64,000 nt of DNA from Lentimicrobiaceae bacterium (lineage in GTDB: Bacteria; Bacteroidota; Bacteroidia; Bacteroidales; JAGONC01). Shown here in pieces: positions 18,224-25,994 of the stretch. Position numbers and translations under genes: made by a program. Each line of letters opens with the position of its first letter. Positions within the stretch are counted from its first letter, which is position 1. The notes below the pieces were generated by a model. The model made no database searches. It worked only from the letters and a program-made list of their open reading frames with translations, and was not told the DNA's origin. The stretch spans positions 108,683 to 172,682 of the forward strand of contig JAGONC010000002.1 of the NCBI GenBank assembly GCA_017993235.1. The letters run 5' to 3'.

Positions 18224-19207
18224 CTATTCTTCAAGATACACTTCCAGCAGTTCCATCGATTGTGCCGGGTTCAGCCTGTAATCAGGGAGCTCGGCGGGTA
18301 TGAGGACCGCATCGCCACTGGCCAGCCGAAGGTTCCCATCACGGTATACCAATTCCCCGCTTCCCCCTGTACAAATATAGACCACAAAAGAATCAAGTTC
18401 CGTGAAGTCTTTGTTCACCGGTCGGGTAAGCTGGAGCAGATTGGTCGTAAAATATGGACTCTCAACAAGAGGTACCGTTTCGTTGGGCCTCTTCACATAG
18501 TCGGTACGATAGGGATCACCGGCCTCGTAATCCATTGCCTCCAGCGCCTGCAGGATGTGCAGTTCACGGCTTTTACCCTGGGGATCTGTTCGGTCCCAGT
18601 CATATATACGATAGGTGATGTCGGAGGTCTGCTGGATCTCCGTCAGTAAAATTCCCGGGCCCAGCGCATGGATCCTACCTGCAGGCAGGTAAAATACGTC
18701 GCCCGCACTTACCTTTTCCGTATTCAGGATATCCCGTAGTGTTCGGTTTTGTAAATGATCAATGAACTGACGGCGGTCAATGGTCTTCCTGAATCCCGTG
18801 ATCAATTCGGCATCCCTCTCAGCATCGATCACATACCACATTTCCGTTTTACCGAAGCTCCCGTGTCGTTCGGCAGCGAGTGCATCATCGGGATGGACCT
18901 GGATGGAAAGATAATCACGGGAATCAATGAATTTGAAGAGGAGTGGAAAGGTTTCCCCGAACTTTTCATATACCGGTCCACCTACCAGGTTATCCATGTA
19001 AACTTCAATAAGTTCATTGAGCTCATTATCGGCGAGAAAACCATTGCTGACCACTGAATTTTCCCCTTCCACCCCAGAAATCAACCAGGCTTCCCCGCAG
19101 TTGTGCAGCGGAGAAAAATCTTTCCCGAGAACCGTTTTAATTCGCTGACCTCCCCAGATCTTTTCTTTAAAGATCGGTTTAAATAACAAAGGATATAACC
19201 TGTTCAT
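18224..19207 (-). CDS. manA: Mannose-6-phosphate isomerase, class I
   Basis: Interconverts mannose 6-phosphate and fructose 6-phosphate, feeding GDP-mannose synthesis or mannose use; zinc enzyme of the cytoplasm. I start it at the ATG 19207 (MNRLYPLLFKPIFKEKIWGG), because the family begins right there; the frame stays open far upstream into the opposite-strand gene but has no family resemblance. At 327 residues it matches the short Bacteroidota/Firmicutes type. Seen are WGG, GEAWLISG, the metal motif LSIQVHPDDALA and GRIHALGPGILLTEIQQ. Its start is 124 bases from the start of the divergent LOG-family gene. Confidence 0.92.
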   Translation of the reverse strand: MNRLYPLLFKPIFKEKIWGGQRIKTVLGKDFSPLHNCGEAWLISGVEGENSVVSNGFLADNELNELIEVYMDNLVGGPVYEKFGETFPLLFKFIDSRDYLSIQVHPDDALAAERHGSFGKTEMWYVIDAERDAELITGFRKTIDRRQFIDHLQNRTLRDILNTEKVSAGDVFYLPAGRIHALGPGILLTEIQQTSDITYRIYDWDRTDPQGKSRELHILQALEAMDYEAGDPYRTDYVKRPNETVPLVESPYFTTNLLQLTRPVNKDFTELDSFVVYICTGGSGELVYRDGNLRLASGDAVLIPAELPDYRLNPAQSMELLEVYLEE

Positions 19208-19300
19208 GCAGCAAGGATTACGACTGTTGGGTACCCGGATCAAAGGTAAAAAAAATTCGCTAGTATCATTTTTTCTATGGTTCTCTGTCCATCCTTTTTC

Positions 19301-19308
19301 TACTTTTG
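19301..19308 (+). promoter_or_regulatory. Putative -7 box of the LOG/kinase/dCMP deaminase group
   Basis: TACTTTTG matches TAnnTTTG and ends 22 bases before the ATG at 19331, which would give a short leader of about 18 bases. No -33 element is obvious. Confidence 0.38.
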
Positions 19309-19330
19309 TTTGGTTACAGGAACAAAGGAT

Positions 19331-19918
19331 ATGAAAAACCTGGGAATATTTTGTGGCTCGAGTATGGGCAGTTTGATGATGTACCGGGAAAAAGCAGCGG
19401 AACTGGGCGAGCAACTGGCAGGCAGACAGCTTACCCTGGTGTTTGGGGGAGCCAACATCGGGTTGATGAAAGCTGTTGCCGACAGTGTACTGCGAAACGG
19501 AGGAAAAGTGATTGGGGTGATGCCGCAGATCCTGGTCAAAAAGGAAATTCTCCATCAATCGCTGGATGAGATCATTATCGTGGATACGATGCATGAACGG
19601 AAGGCCAAAATTGCCGAACGGGCAGATGCATTCATGGCCCTGCCCGGAGGCTTCGGAACACTGGACGAACTGGCTGAGATCCTTTCATGGAACCAGCTGG
19701 AGGTAATTTCCAAACCCCTGGCACTGTTCAATATCAACCACTATTTCGATCATTTGATCCAATTCCTGGATCATTGTGTTGATCAACGTTTTTTGCGTAT
19801 CGAACACAGAAATAATATCCTTGTGGGGGATGACTGCTCGGACCTGCTTGACCGGTTAACGACCTTTAAACCGGTGGAGGTCCACAGCAAATGGGTGGAT
19901 GAACTCAAGAAGATGTAA
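19331..19918 (+). CDS. LOG-family (TIGR00730) nucleotide phosphoribohydrolase
   Basis: A Rossmann-like protein of 195 residues of the LONELY GUY family, which cleaves nucleoside 5'-monophosphates to base and ribose 5-phosphate; bacterial members are often annotated as cytokinin-activating or AMP/pyrimidine nucleosidases. The start MKNLGIFCGSSMGS is the classical N-terminus; a longer frame from 19277 overlaps the promoter box and is less likely. The hallmark PGGFGTLDELAEILSW is present, as is GGANIGLM. It precedes a small P-loop kinase and dCMP deaminase, suggesting a nucleotide salvage or housecleaning group. Confidence 0.88.
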   Translation: MKNLGIFCGSSMGSLMMYREKAAELGEQLAGRQLTLVFGGANIGLMKAVADSVLRNGGKVIGVMPQILVKKEILHQSLDEIIIVDTMHERKAKIAERADAFMALPGGFGTLDELAEILSWNQLEVISKPLALFNINHYFDHLIQFLDHCVDQRFLRIEHRNNILVGDDCSDLLDRLTTFKPVEVHSKWVDELKKM

Positions 19919-19943
19919 CGGATTAGCCATTCAGAAAGACAAT

Positions 19944-20504
19944 ATGCTGATCATTGGAATCACCGGTACGATTGGGGCAGGTAAGGGAACCATTGTGCAA
20001 TACCTGACCCGCAACCTGAACTTTGAACATTACTCGGTAAGGGCATTCGTTTCGGAGGAGATTATGATCCGTGGTCTTCCGGTAAACCGGGACACCATGA
20101 CCGAAGTTGCCAATGACTTGCGGGCACAGCACTCCCCTTCCTATATTGTTGACCAGCTTTACAACAAAGCGGTTCAGGCAGGCAGGAACGGGATCATCGA
20201 AAGCATACGAACACCCGGTGAAGTGGAATCACTGAGGGCTAAGGGAAATTTCCATCTCTTTGCCATTGATGCTTATCCCCTGCTGAGATATGAACGAATC
20301 CGGGTACGTGACAGTGAGACAGACCAGGTCTCCTTTGAAACATTTCTCGAAAATGAGCAACGGGAGTATACCTCGGAAGATCCCAACAGGCAAAACCTGA
20401 AAAAATGCATCGAAATGGCAGACTATCGTTTCGAAAACAATGGCACTCTTGAATACCTGCATCTGCAGGTACAGTCGGTACTGGATTTAATCATGGAGCA
20501 ATGA
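19944..20504 (+). CDS. Small P-loop kinase (dephospho-CoA kinase/dNMP kinase-like)
   Basis: A 186-residue AAA/P-loop protein with Walker A GTIGAGKGT (7-15) at its start MLIIGITGTIGAGKGTIV. Downstream are a YSVRAFVSEEI block and a conserved HSPSYIVDQLYNKA and ESIRTPGEVESLR region. It resembles nucleotide/dephospho-CoA kinases and is conserved in Bacteroidota next to, or fused to, dCMP deaminase. The true substrate is unknown; a deoxynucleotide monophosphate is a reasonable guess from the neighbour. The stop overlaps the dCMP deaminase start (ATGA), pointing to translational coupling and a shared complex or pathway. Confidence 0.75.
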   Translation: MLIIGITGTIGAGKGTIVQYLTRNLNFEHYSVRAFVSEEIMIRGLPVNRDTMTEVANDLRAQHSPSYIVDQLYNKAVQAGRNGIIESIRTPGEVESLRAKGNFHLFAIDAYPLLRYERIRVRDSETDQVSFETFLENEQREYTSEDPNRQNLKKCIEMADYRFENNGTLEYLHLQVQSVLDLIMEQ

Positions 20505-21001
20505 CAGAATCATCGAAAGAAAAGTACATACGTCCGTCATGGGATGAATATTTTATGGAGGTTGCCCATACGATCGGCAGGCGGGCCACCTGTGACCGCG
20601 GACGGAGCGGCTGTGTGGTGGCGCGCGACCGTCAGTTGCTGGTCACGGGGTATGTTGGATCACCCGTTGGCTTACCGCATTGTGATGAGGTGGGACACCT
20701 GATGAAAAAGATCATCCATGAGGATGGATCCACCAGCCAGCATTGCGTTAGGACGGTCCATGCAGAGCAGAATGCCATCTGCCAGGCGGCCAGGCTGGGT
20801 ATTTCCCTTCAGGGGGGTACTTTGTACTGCCGCATGACGCCGTGCCGGACCTGCGCGATGCTGATCATCAACTGCGGTATCGTGCGTGTGGTCTGCGAAT
20901 ACCGATATCACCAGGCGGATGAAAGTGAAGACATGTTCAAAACTGCAGGAATTGAGATCGTCTACATTAAAAACGAAATCCTACAGTACAGAGACCAGTA
21001 A
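20501..21001 (+). CDS. Deoxycytidylate (dCMP) deaminase family protein
   Basis: Deaminates dCMP to dUMP, the precursor for thymidylate; ComE-type zinc enzyme of 166 residues. The zinc and proton-shuttle motif is HAEQNAI (His87, Glu89), with the second zinc motif PCRTC (Cys115 and Cys118). The N-terminal region with RPSWDEYFMEVAHTIGRRATCDR matches dCMP deaminases better than tRNA or cytidine deaminases. Its ATG overlaps the kinase stop by four bases, and its 3' end overlaps the convergent TauE/SafE gene by 21 bases. The kinase-deaminase pairing fits pyrimidine deoxynucleotide interconversion. Confidence 0.9.
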   Translation: MTESSKEKYIRPSWDEYFMEVAHTIGRRATCDRGRSGCVVARDRQLLVTGYVGSPVGLPHCDEVGHLMKKIIHEDGSTSQHCVRTVHAEQNAICQAARLGISLQGGTLYCRMTPCRTCAMLIINCGIVRVVCEYRYHQADESEDMFKTAGIEIVYIKNEILQYRDQ

Positions 21002-21772
21002 GCCCTTGATATCGATGATACCGAAAATCTGAGCCGTGGTCAGAAGGATGACCACCAGGATGACCCACCGGATAAAACCTGCTCCCTTTTTGACAGCCAG
21101 ACGGGAACCGATCAAACCCCCGATGACATTTCCGATACCCAGGATAATGCCATAGGCATAATCCACCTGTCCATTGAGGATGAACACAACCAGGGCAAAG
21201 GGCGTGAAGATGAAATTAACCAGAACCTTCAACGCATTGGCTTTAACCAGTTCATAACCCGCGCTGAGTACCAGACCGGCCAGTAAAAAATATCCCACTC
21301 CCATTTGGATGAATCCTCCGTAAACGCCGATCAGGAAAAATATCACGACCTGACTCCAGCTCACTTTCCTGGCGATCAGCTCCTTTCGTTCCGTTATCCA
21401 CCGCTCAGGTTTCCAGACGATGAAAACAGCCATCAGGAGCATGATAACCGCGATGGAATATTCGACGGCCTTTTCATTGATATCGACTGCGATCCAGGCA
21501 CCCAGCAGGGAGCCCGCAACAGCCGGGATCGCCAACCAGCGACCTTTCTTCCAGTCCAGCACCTTTTGCTGCGAAAAACTGCCAACTGCAGCAAAATTCT
21601 GCATGAATATCCCGATACGGTTTGTTCCGTTGGCAATATTCGCTGGAAGCCCGAGAAGCATCAGTACCGACAGGGAAATGATGGAGCCTCCGCCGGCAAG
21701 GGTGTTGATGAATCCTACCATTATTCCGGCAGCCACCAGTACGATACCCTCTGTCAATGTAATGGAATCCAA
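20981..21772 (-). CDS. TauE/SafE family sulfite exporter-like membrane protein
   Basis: An integral membrane protein of 263 residues with about eight hydrophobic segments, of the TauE/SafE (DUF81) family, linked to export of sulfite, sulfoacetate or other small organic anions. The N-terminal half shows [22 protein letters not shown] and the second half the matching inverted repeat VYGGFIQMGVGYFLLAGLVL. No substrate can be assigned from sequence. It ends one base before the dxs stop codon, so the pair may share a transcript from dxs, and it overlaps the convergent dCMP deaminase 3' end by 21 bases. Confidence 0.85.
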   Translation of the reverse strand: MDSITLTEGIVLVAAGIMVGFINTLAGGGSIISLSVLMLLGLPANIANGTNRIGIFMQNFAAVGSFSQQKVLDWKKGRWLAIPAVAGSLLGAWIAVDINEKAVEYSIAVIMLLMAVFIVWKPERWITERKELIARKVSWSQVVIFFLIGVYGGFIQMGVGYFLLAGLVLSAGYELVKANALKVLVNFIFTPFALVVFILNGQVDYAYGIILGIGNVIGGLIGSRLAVKKGAGFIRWVILVVILLTTAQIFGIIDIKGLLVSVL

Positions 21773-23695
21773 TCAGCCGGTTGTTTTTAAATGGAACATT
21801 TCTTTAACGGCACGGATAATACCGGCCTGATCGAAGCCGCATTCTGCCTGGAGTTCCGCAATGGTCCCCTGTTCGATGAAATGATCAGGAACACCCAGAC
21901 GATGTACCCGAGCCGAATAGGAATGATCGGCCATGAACTCAAGAACGGCACTCCCCAGCCCTCCGGTAATCGTACCGTCCTCAACCGTGATGATCTTTCC
22001 AAATCGCGTGAAAACATCATGAAGGATGGCTTCATCCAACGGTTTTAAAAACCTCATATCATAATGCGCGGGAGCAATGTCTTCCTTTTGCAGTTGCCTT
22101 ACGGCTTGCATGACCGTATTACCGATAGGGCCAATGGAAAGGATGGCAATAGCAGAACCATCGCAGATACATTGTCCTTTACCGACTTCCAGTTTCTCAA
22201 AAGGGGTTTTCCATTCAGTCATCACACCCCGTCCCCGCGGATAACGGATGGCAAAAGGGCCCTGGTTTTCCAGCTGTGCGGTGTACATCATGTTCCGGAG
22301 TTCCCTTTCATTAAGGGGTGAGGCAATGATCATGTTGGGAACCGCACGAAGATAGGCCAGATCAAGGGTCCCGTGGTGCGTCGCTCCGTCCTCTCCCACA
22401 AGTCCTCCCCTGTCAAGACAGAAGACCACATGGAGTTTCTGCAGGGCCACATCATGGATCAGCTGGTCATAGGCACGCTGCATGAAGGTTGAATAGATCG
22501 TGCAGAAGGGGATCATACCCCCGGTGGCCAGCCCTGCAGCAAACGTAACAGCATGCTGTTCAGCGATCCCGACATCGAAAGCGCGATGAGGCATCTTATG
22601 CATCATAATATTCAGCGACGATCCTGTCGGCATGGCAGGTGTTATTCCCACGATACGGGGATTTGATTCTGCCAGCTCGAGCAGGGTACGCCCAAATACC
22701 GTCTGGTATTTGGGCGGCTTTTTGCCGGGACAGCCATCCTCGGATTCCACAAGTTCACCTGTCTCTTTGTCAAAGGTCCCGGGAGCATGATAAAGGGTCT
22801 TCTCTTTCTCAGCCATATGGAATCCTTTGCCTTTGACCGTAATGACGTGCAGAATTTTTGGTCCCTGGATATTTTTAAGATCCCTGAGCAACTTGGTCAG
22901 CCGGATCACATCATGCCCGTCGACTGGGCCGAAATACCTGAAATTCAACGCCTCGAATAAATTAGCCCCTTTAAGGATCGATGATTTGACCGCATTGCTG
23001 ATCTGCCTGACCACCTCCCGGGAATTTTTTCCATATTTTGTCCGGCCTCCCATCAGGATCCAGATCTTATCCCTGAATTTATTATAAGCCCTGGAGGCGA
23101 CGATCTTGATCAGGTACTGACTGATGGCACCGACGCTCTGATCAATGGCGATTCCATTATCATTCAGTATCACCAGCATATTTGCATTGGTGACACCTGC
23201 ATTATTCATGGCTTCAATGGCCATTCCCGCTGCCATGGCGCCATCCCCGATCACCGCAATATGCTGGCGCCCGTTATTTTCTTCCAGACCGGAAGCAACC
23301 GCCATCCCCAATGCAGCAGATATGGAAGTGGAAGAATGCCCCACACCAAAGGAATCATACTCACTCTCCGACATCTTCGGAAAACCACTGATGCCCTTAT
23401 ACTTCCGGTTCTGCACAAACCGATCCCTGCGACCTGTCAGGATTTTATGAGCATAGGCCTGATGACCAACATCCCAGATCAACCGGTCATAGGGCGTATC
23501 GAATACATAATGAATGGCAACTGCCAGTTCCACCGCACCCAGGCTTGATCCGAGATGACCAGGATTATTGGAAGTCTGCTCAATGATAAATTCCCTGATC
23601 TCATCGCACAGCTGCGGTAGTTCCTCTTCCTTCAGCTTTCTGAGATCGGAAGGAACATGGATACGGAACAGGAGGCTATCGGGATGAAGAGGCAT
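21773..23695 (-). CDS. dxs: 1-deoxy-D-xylulose-5-phosphate synthase
   Basis: First enzyme of the MEP isoprenoid pathway: pyruvate plus glyceraldehyde 3-phosphate to DXP, thiamine diphosphate dependent. The 640 residues match the family. Visible are the N-terminal RIHVPSDLRKLKEEELPQLC, the GDGAMAAGMAIEAMN motif with the later NDN that binds ThDP/Mg, and the transketolase-type EQHAVTFAAGLATGG block. It is separated from the suf operon upstream (same strand) by 260 bases of repeats, and an AAAAGCTA-type near-match of a -7 box (minus strand TAGCTTTT, 23705-23712) is only weak evidence for its own promoter. Confidence 0.96.
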   Translation of the reverse strand: MPLHPDSLLFRIHVPSDLRKLKEEELPQLCDEIREFIIEQTSNNPGHLGSSLGAVELAVAIHYVFDTPYDRLIWDVGHQAYAHKILTGRRDRFVQNRKYKGISGFPKMSESEYDSFGVGHSSTSISAALGMAVASGLEENNGRQHIAVIGDGAMAAGMAIEAMNNAGVTNANMLVILNDNGIAIDQSVGAISQYLIKIVASRAYNKFRDKIWILMGGRTKYGKNSREVVRQISNAVKSSILKGANLFEALNFRYFGPVDGHDVIRLTKLLRDLKNIQGPKILHVITVKGKGFHMAEKEKTLYHAPGTFDKETGELVESEDGCPGKKPPKYQTVFGRTLLELAESNPRIVGITPAMPTGSSLNIMMHKMPHRAFDVGIAEQHAVTFAAGLATGGMIPFCTIYSTFMQRAYDQLIHDVALQKLHVVFCLDRGGLVGEDGATHHGTLDLAYLRAVPNMIIASPLNERELRNMMYTAQLENQGPFAIRYPRGRGVMTEWKTPFEKLEVGKGQCICDGSAIAILSIGPIGNTVMQAVRQLQKEDIAPAHYDMRFLKPLDEAILHDVFTRFGKIITVEDGTITGGLGSAVLEFMADHSYSARVHRLGVPDHFIEQGTIAELQAECGFDQAGIIRAVKEMFHLKTTG

Positions 23696-23732
23696 ATGTG
23701 GGGAAAAAGCTATTTGTGGTTATTTATTGTTA

Positions 23733-23822
23733 TTTGCTCGGCACTTCGTGCCTCGCGTTATTTATGGTCATTCGTGGTCATTTGCTCGGCGCTTGCAGCG
23801 CCTCGCGTCATTTATGGTCATT
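23733..23822. repeat. Two tandem copies of a REP-like hairpin element (GCTCGGC...GCCTCGCGT family)
   Basis: Copy A is 23733-23772 and copy B 23781-23822. Both start TTTGCTCGGC and end CTCGCGTYATTTATGGTCATT around a small stem. The stem is GGCAC-TTC-GTGCC in A and GGCGCT-TGC-AGCGCC in B, so the middle pair changes from A-T to G-C while pairing is kept. A third copy lies at about 58307-58370. The element sits in the spacer upstream of dxs, on a possible suf-dxs transcript. The flanking word TGGTCATT also recurs at 17455-17490. Confidence 0.8.
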
Positions 23823-23832
23823 AATGTGATAC

Positions 23833-23951
23833 TGAATGACTATTGAATGACTACTGAATGACTACTGAATGACTACTGAATGACCACTGAATGACTATTA
23901 AATGACTACTGAATGACTATTAAATGACTATTGAATGACTACTAAATGACC
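23833..23951. repeat. 11-bp tandem array, ten full units plus a partial one
   Basis: Units of TGAATGACTAC with single-base variants (TGAATGACTAT, TGAATGACCAC, TAAATGACTAT) follow each other without gaps, ten complete and an eleventh partial. The period equals about one turn of the double helix. It ends just before the sufT stop codon and directly follows the REP-like copies. Not a CRISPR: there are no unique spacers. Confidence 0.9.
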
Positions 23952-23955
23952 TTGT

Positions 23956-24255
23956 TCACAAAAATCCCAGCTCCAGCAATCCCTCCTGGGAGATCATGTC
24001 CCTTGACCAGGGTGGGTCAAACACTACTTCGACGTGCACATCAGATACCGTGTCCAGCTTACGGATCTTATCCCTGACCTCGACCGGTAACGATTCCGCT
24101 ACCGGGCAATTGGGGGCGGTCAGGGTCATTTTGATCTGAATGTTCCGCATTTCATCCATCATGATATCGTACACCAGTCCCAGGTCATAAATATTTACGG
24201 GAATCTCGTGATCAAAAACCGTTTTCAATTCCCGGATGATCTGTTGTTCCAGCAT
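23956..24255 (-). CDS. sufT: SufT-type MIP18/DUF59 iron-sulfur assembly factor
   Basis: A 99-residue DUF59/MIP18 protein, an Fe-S cluster maturation factor. I start it at MLEQQIIRELKTVFDHEIP (ATG 24255), because the typical family N-terminus begins there; a longer frame to 24324 would overlap the end of sufE by 59 bases. The signature DHEIPVNIYDLGLVYDI is clear, as is TAPNCPVAESLPVEV with the conserved cysteine. It is the last gene of the suf run (sufB-C-D-S-E-T), 10 bases after sufE, which supports the SufT name. Confidence 0.85.
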   Translation of the reverse strand: MLEQQIIRELKTVFDHEIPVNIYDLGLVYDIMMDEMRNIQIKMTLTAPNCPVAESLPVEVRDKIRKLDTVSDVHVEVVFDPPWSRDMISQEGLLELGFL

Positions 24256-24265
24256 TAACTTTTCT

Positions 24266-24724
24266 TCATTCTTCAGCGGGATCCGTTTCTCCTTTCCCGC
24301 TTTTTGTCTGAAATGCAAGTGCATATAATTTGATTTGTTTGATCATGGATACCAATCCATTTGCCCTGGTCGGGCTCAAATGTTCACGAAGTCCGATCTC
24401 ATCAATAAAACCAAGCCTGGCCTGAAGGATCTCTTCAGTGGTTTTTCCATCCAAAACCCTGATCAACAGGCTAATAATGCCCCTGGTGATCACAGCATCA
24501 CTGTCGGCCGTAAAGTACATCCTGTCCTTCTCCATACGGGCATGCAGCCATACACGCGACTGGCAGCCACTGATCAGATGGCTATCTGTTTTAAACCGGG
24601 GATCAATCACCGGCAGCATCTTTCCCATCTCGATCAGGAAATTATACCGGTCAAGCCAGTCATCAAACTGACTGAATTCGCTAACGATCTGCGCTTCTGT
24701 TTCCTGAATGGTCATTCCACCCAT
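24266..24724 (-). CDS. sufE: SufE sulfur acceptor protein
   Basis: Accepts persulfide sulfur from the cysteine desulfurase SufS and passes it to the SufBCD scaffold. The 152-residue protein has the typical N-terminus with FDDWLDRYNFLIEMG and the conserved cysteine at Cys54 in HLISGCQSRVW, followed by the ADSDAVITRGIISLLIRVL stretch. It lies between sufS and sufT in the minus-strand suf operon, 26 bases after sufS. The start may be residue 1 or the methionine at residue 4. Confidence 0.92.
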   Translation of the reverse strand: MGGMTIQETEAQIVSEFSQFDDWLDRYNFLIEMGKMLPVIDPRFKTDSHLISGCQSRVWLHARMEKDRMYFTADSDAVITRGIISLLIRVLDGKTTEEILQARLGFIDEIGLREHLSPTRANGLVSMIKQIKLYALAFQTKSGKGETDPAEE

Positions 24725-24750
24725 CCGTTACATAATTTCAAATTTATAGA

Positions 24751-25971
24751 TCATCGAAACATAAGGATTACTTTTCTAACCGCTTCCGTAAAAGCGTCAA
24801 TTTCATCCCGGGTATTGTAAAATGCCAGCGAAATCCGTATTGTACCGGGAATTCCATAGATATCCATTACAGGTTGTGCACAATGATGCCCGGTTCTGAC
24901 GGCAAATCCCATTTTATCCAGTACAGATCCCACATCATACGGGTGAATATCGCCTGTCAGGAACGAAATGACTCCTGCCCGATGGGTACTCTGGCCGATC
25001 AGTTTTATTTCAGGGACCGTTTTAAGGCTTTCCAGCGCATAGGCCATCAGCCCGGTTTCATATTCAGTGATCTGTTCCCGACCCAGTTGTTCAAGGTAGG
25101 TCAGGGTTGCTTTAAAGCCAAGAACGTCAGCCACATTAGGCGTTCCGGCTTCAAATTTATAGGGAAGGTCGCTGAAGGAGGATTTCTCAAAAGTAACATT
25201 GCTGATCATTTCTCCACCGCTCTGGTAAGGAGGCAATTTCTCCAGCCACTCCTCTTTCCCGTACAGGATACCGACACCCATCGGGCCGTACATTTTGTGT
25301 GCAGAAAAGCAATAAAAATCGCAATCCAGTTCGTATACATCCACCGGAAGATGAGGGGCAGCCTGAGCCCCGTCAACCAAAACCGGTATATTTCCCTGAT
25401 GGGCAATCCGGATCATTTCCTTTATGGGATTGATGGTTCCCAGAACGTTTGAAACATGGGTAACCGCCACCAGTCTGGTGTGCTTATTCAGCATGCCCTG
25501 ATAGGCTTCCTGAAGAAGTTCACCTGAAGGATCCAATGGGATCACCCGAAGTATGGCGCCTCTTTCTTCGCACATCAGCTGCCAGGGCAGAATGTTGGCA
25601 TGATGCTCCATGGCACTGATGACAATCTCATCACCCGGCCCGACAAAAGCCTTCCCAAAACTACTGGCCACCAGGTTGATCGATTCGGTCGCACCCTTTG
25701 TGAATATGATCTCATGTAAATGACGGGCGTGAATGAATTCCCTGACCAGGCTGCGGGTCTCTTCAAAGGAAAGGGTAGCCTGCTGACTGAGAAAATGCAC
25801 CCCGCGGTGGATATTGCTGTTAAGGGTCAGATAATAATCCCTCACCGCATCGATAACCACCTGCGGTTTCTGGGTGGTGGCCGCATTATCCAGATAAACC
25901 AGCGGTTTGTTGTACACAGACCGGCCCAGAATAGGAAAATCAGTTCTTATTTGGTCGACATCCAGACGCAA
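24751..25971 (-). CDS. sufS: SufS cysteine desulfurase
   Basis: PLP enzyme that takes sulfur from cysteine to form a protein persulfide for Fe-S assembly. It is a 406-residue class V aminotransferase-fold protein. Lys226 in FSAHKMYGP forms the PLP aldimine and Cys364 in RTGHHCAQP is the catalytic persulfide cysteine; NAATTQKP and the histidine pair MEHHANILPWQ are also typical. SufS rather than IscS follows from the RTGHHCAQP loop and the operon: it sits between sufD and sufE. Confidence 0.95.
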   Translation of the reverse strand: MRLDVDQIRTDFPILGRSVYNKPLVYLDNAATTQKPQVVIDAVRDYYLTLNSNIHRGVHFLSQQATLSFEETRSLVREFIHARHLHEIIFTKGATESINLVASSFGKAFVGPGDEIVISAMEHHANILPWQLMCEERGAILRVIPLDPSGELLQEAYQGMLNKHTRLVAVTHVSNVLGTINPIKEMIRIAHQGNIPVLVDGAQAAPHLPVDVYELDCDFYCFSAHKMYGPMGVGILYGKEEWLEKLPPYQSGGEMISNVTFEKSSFSDLPYKFEAGTPNVADVLGFKATLTYLEQLGREQITEYETGLMAYALESLKTVPEIKLIGQSTHRAGVISFLTGDIHPYDVGSVLDKMGFAVRTGHHCAQPVMDIYGIPGTIRISLAFYNTRDEIDAFTEAVRKVILMFR

Positions 25972-25994
25972 AGCAACGGGATTTTTGGTTCGGG

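Noticed and set aside
18224-19594. manA extended to a 456-residue protein
   Set aside because: The first 129 residues overlap the divergent LOG gene and resemble no family; MNRLYPLLF is the normal start, so the start is 19207.
23833-23951. CRISPR array
   Set aside because: Units are contiguous 11-mers without spacers, and no cas genes exist in the window; the same holds for the 7-bp array at 58416.
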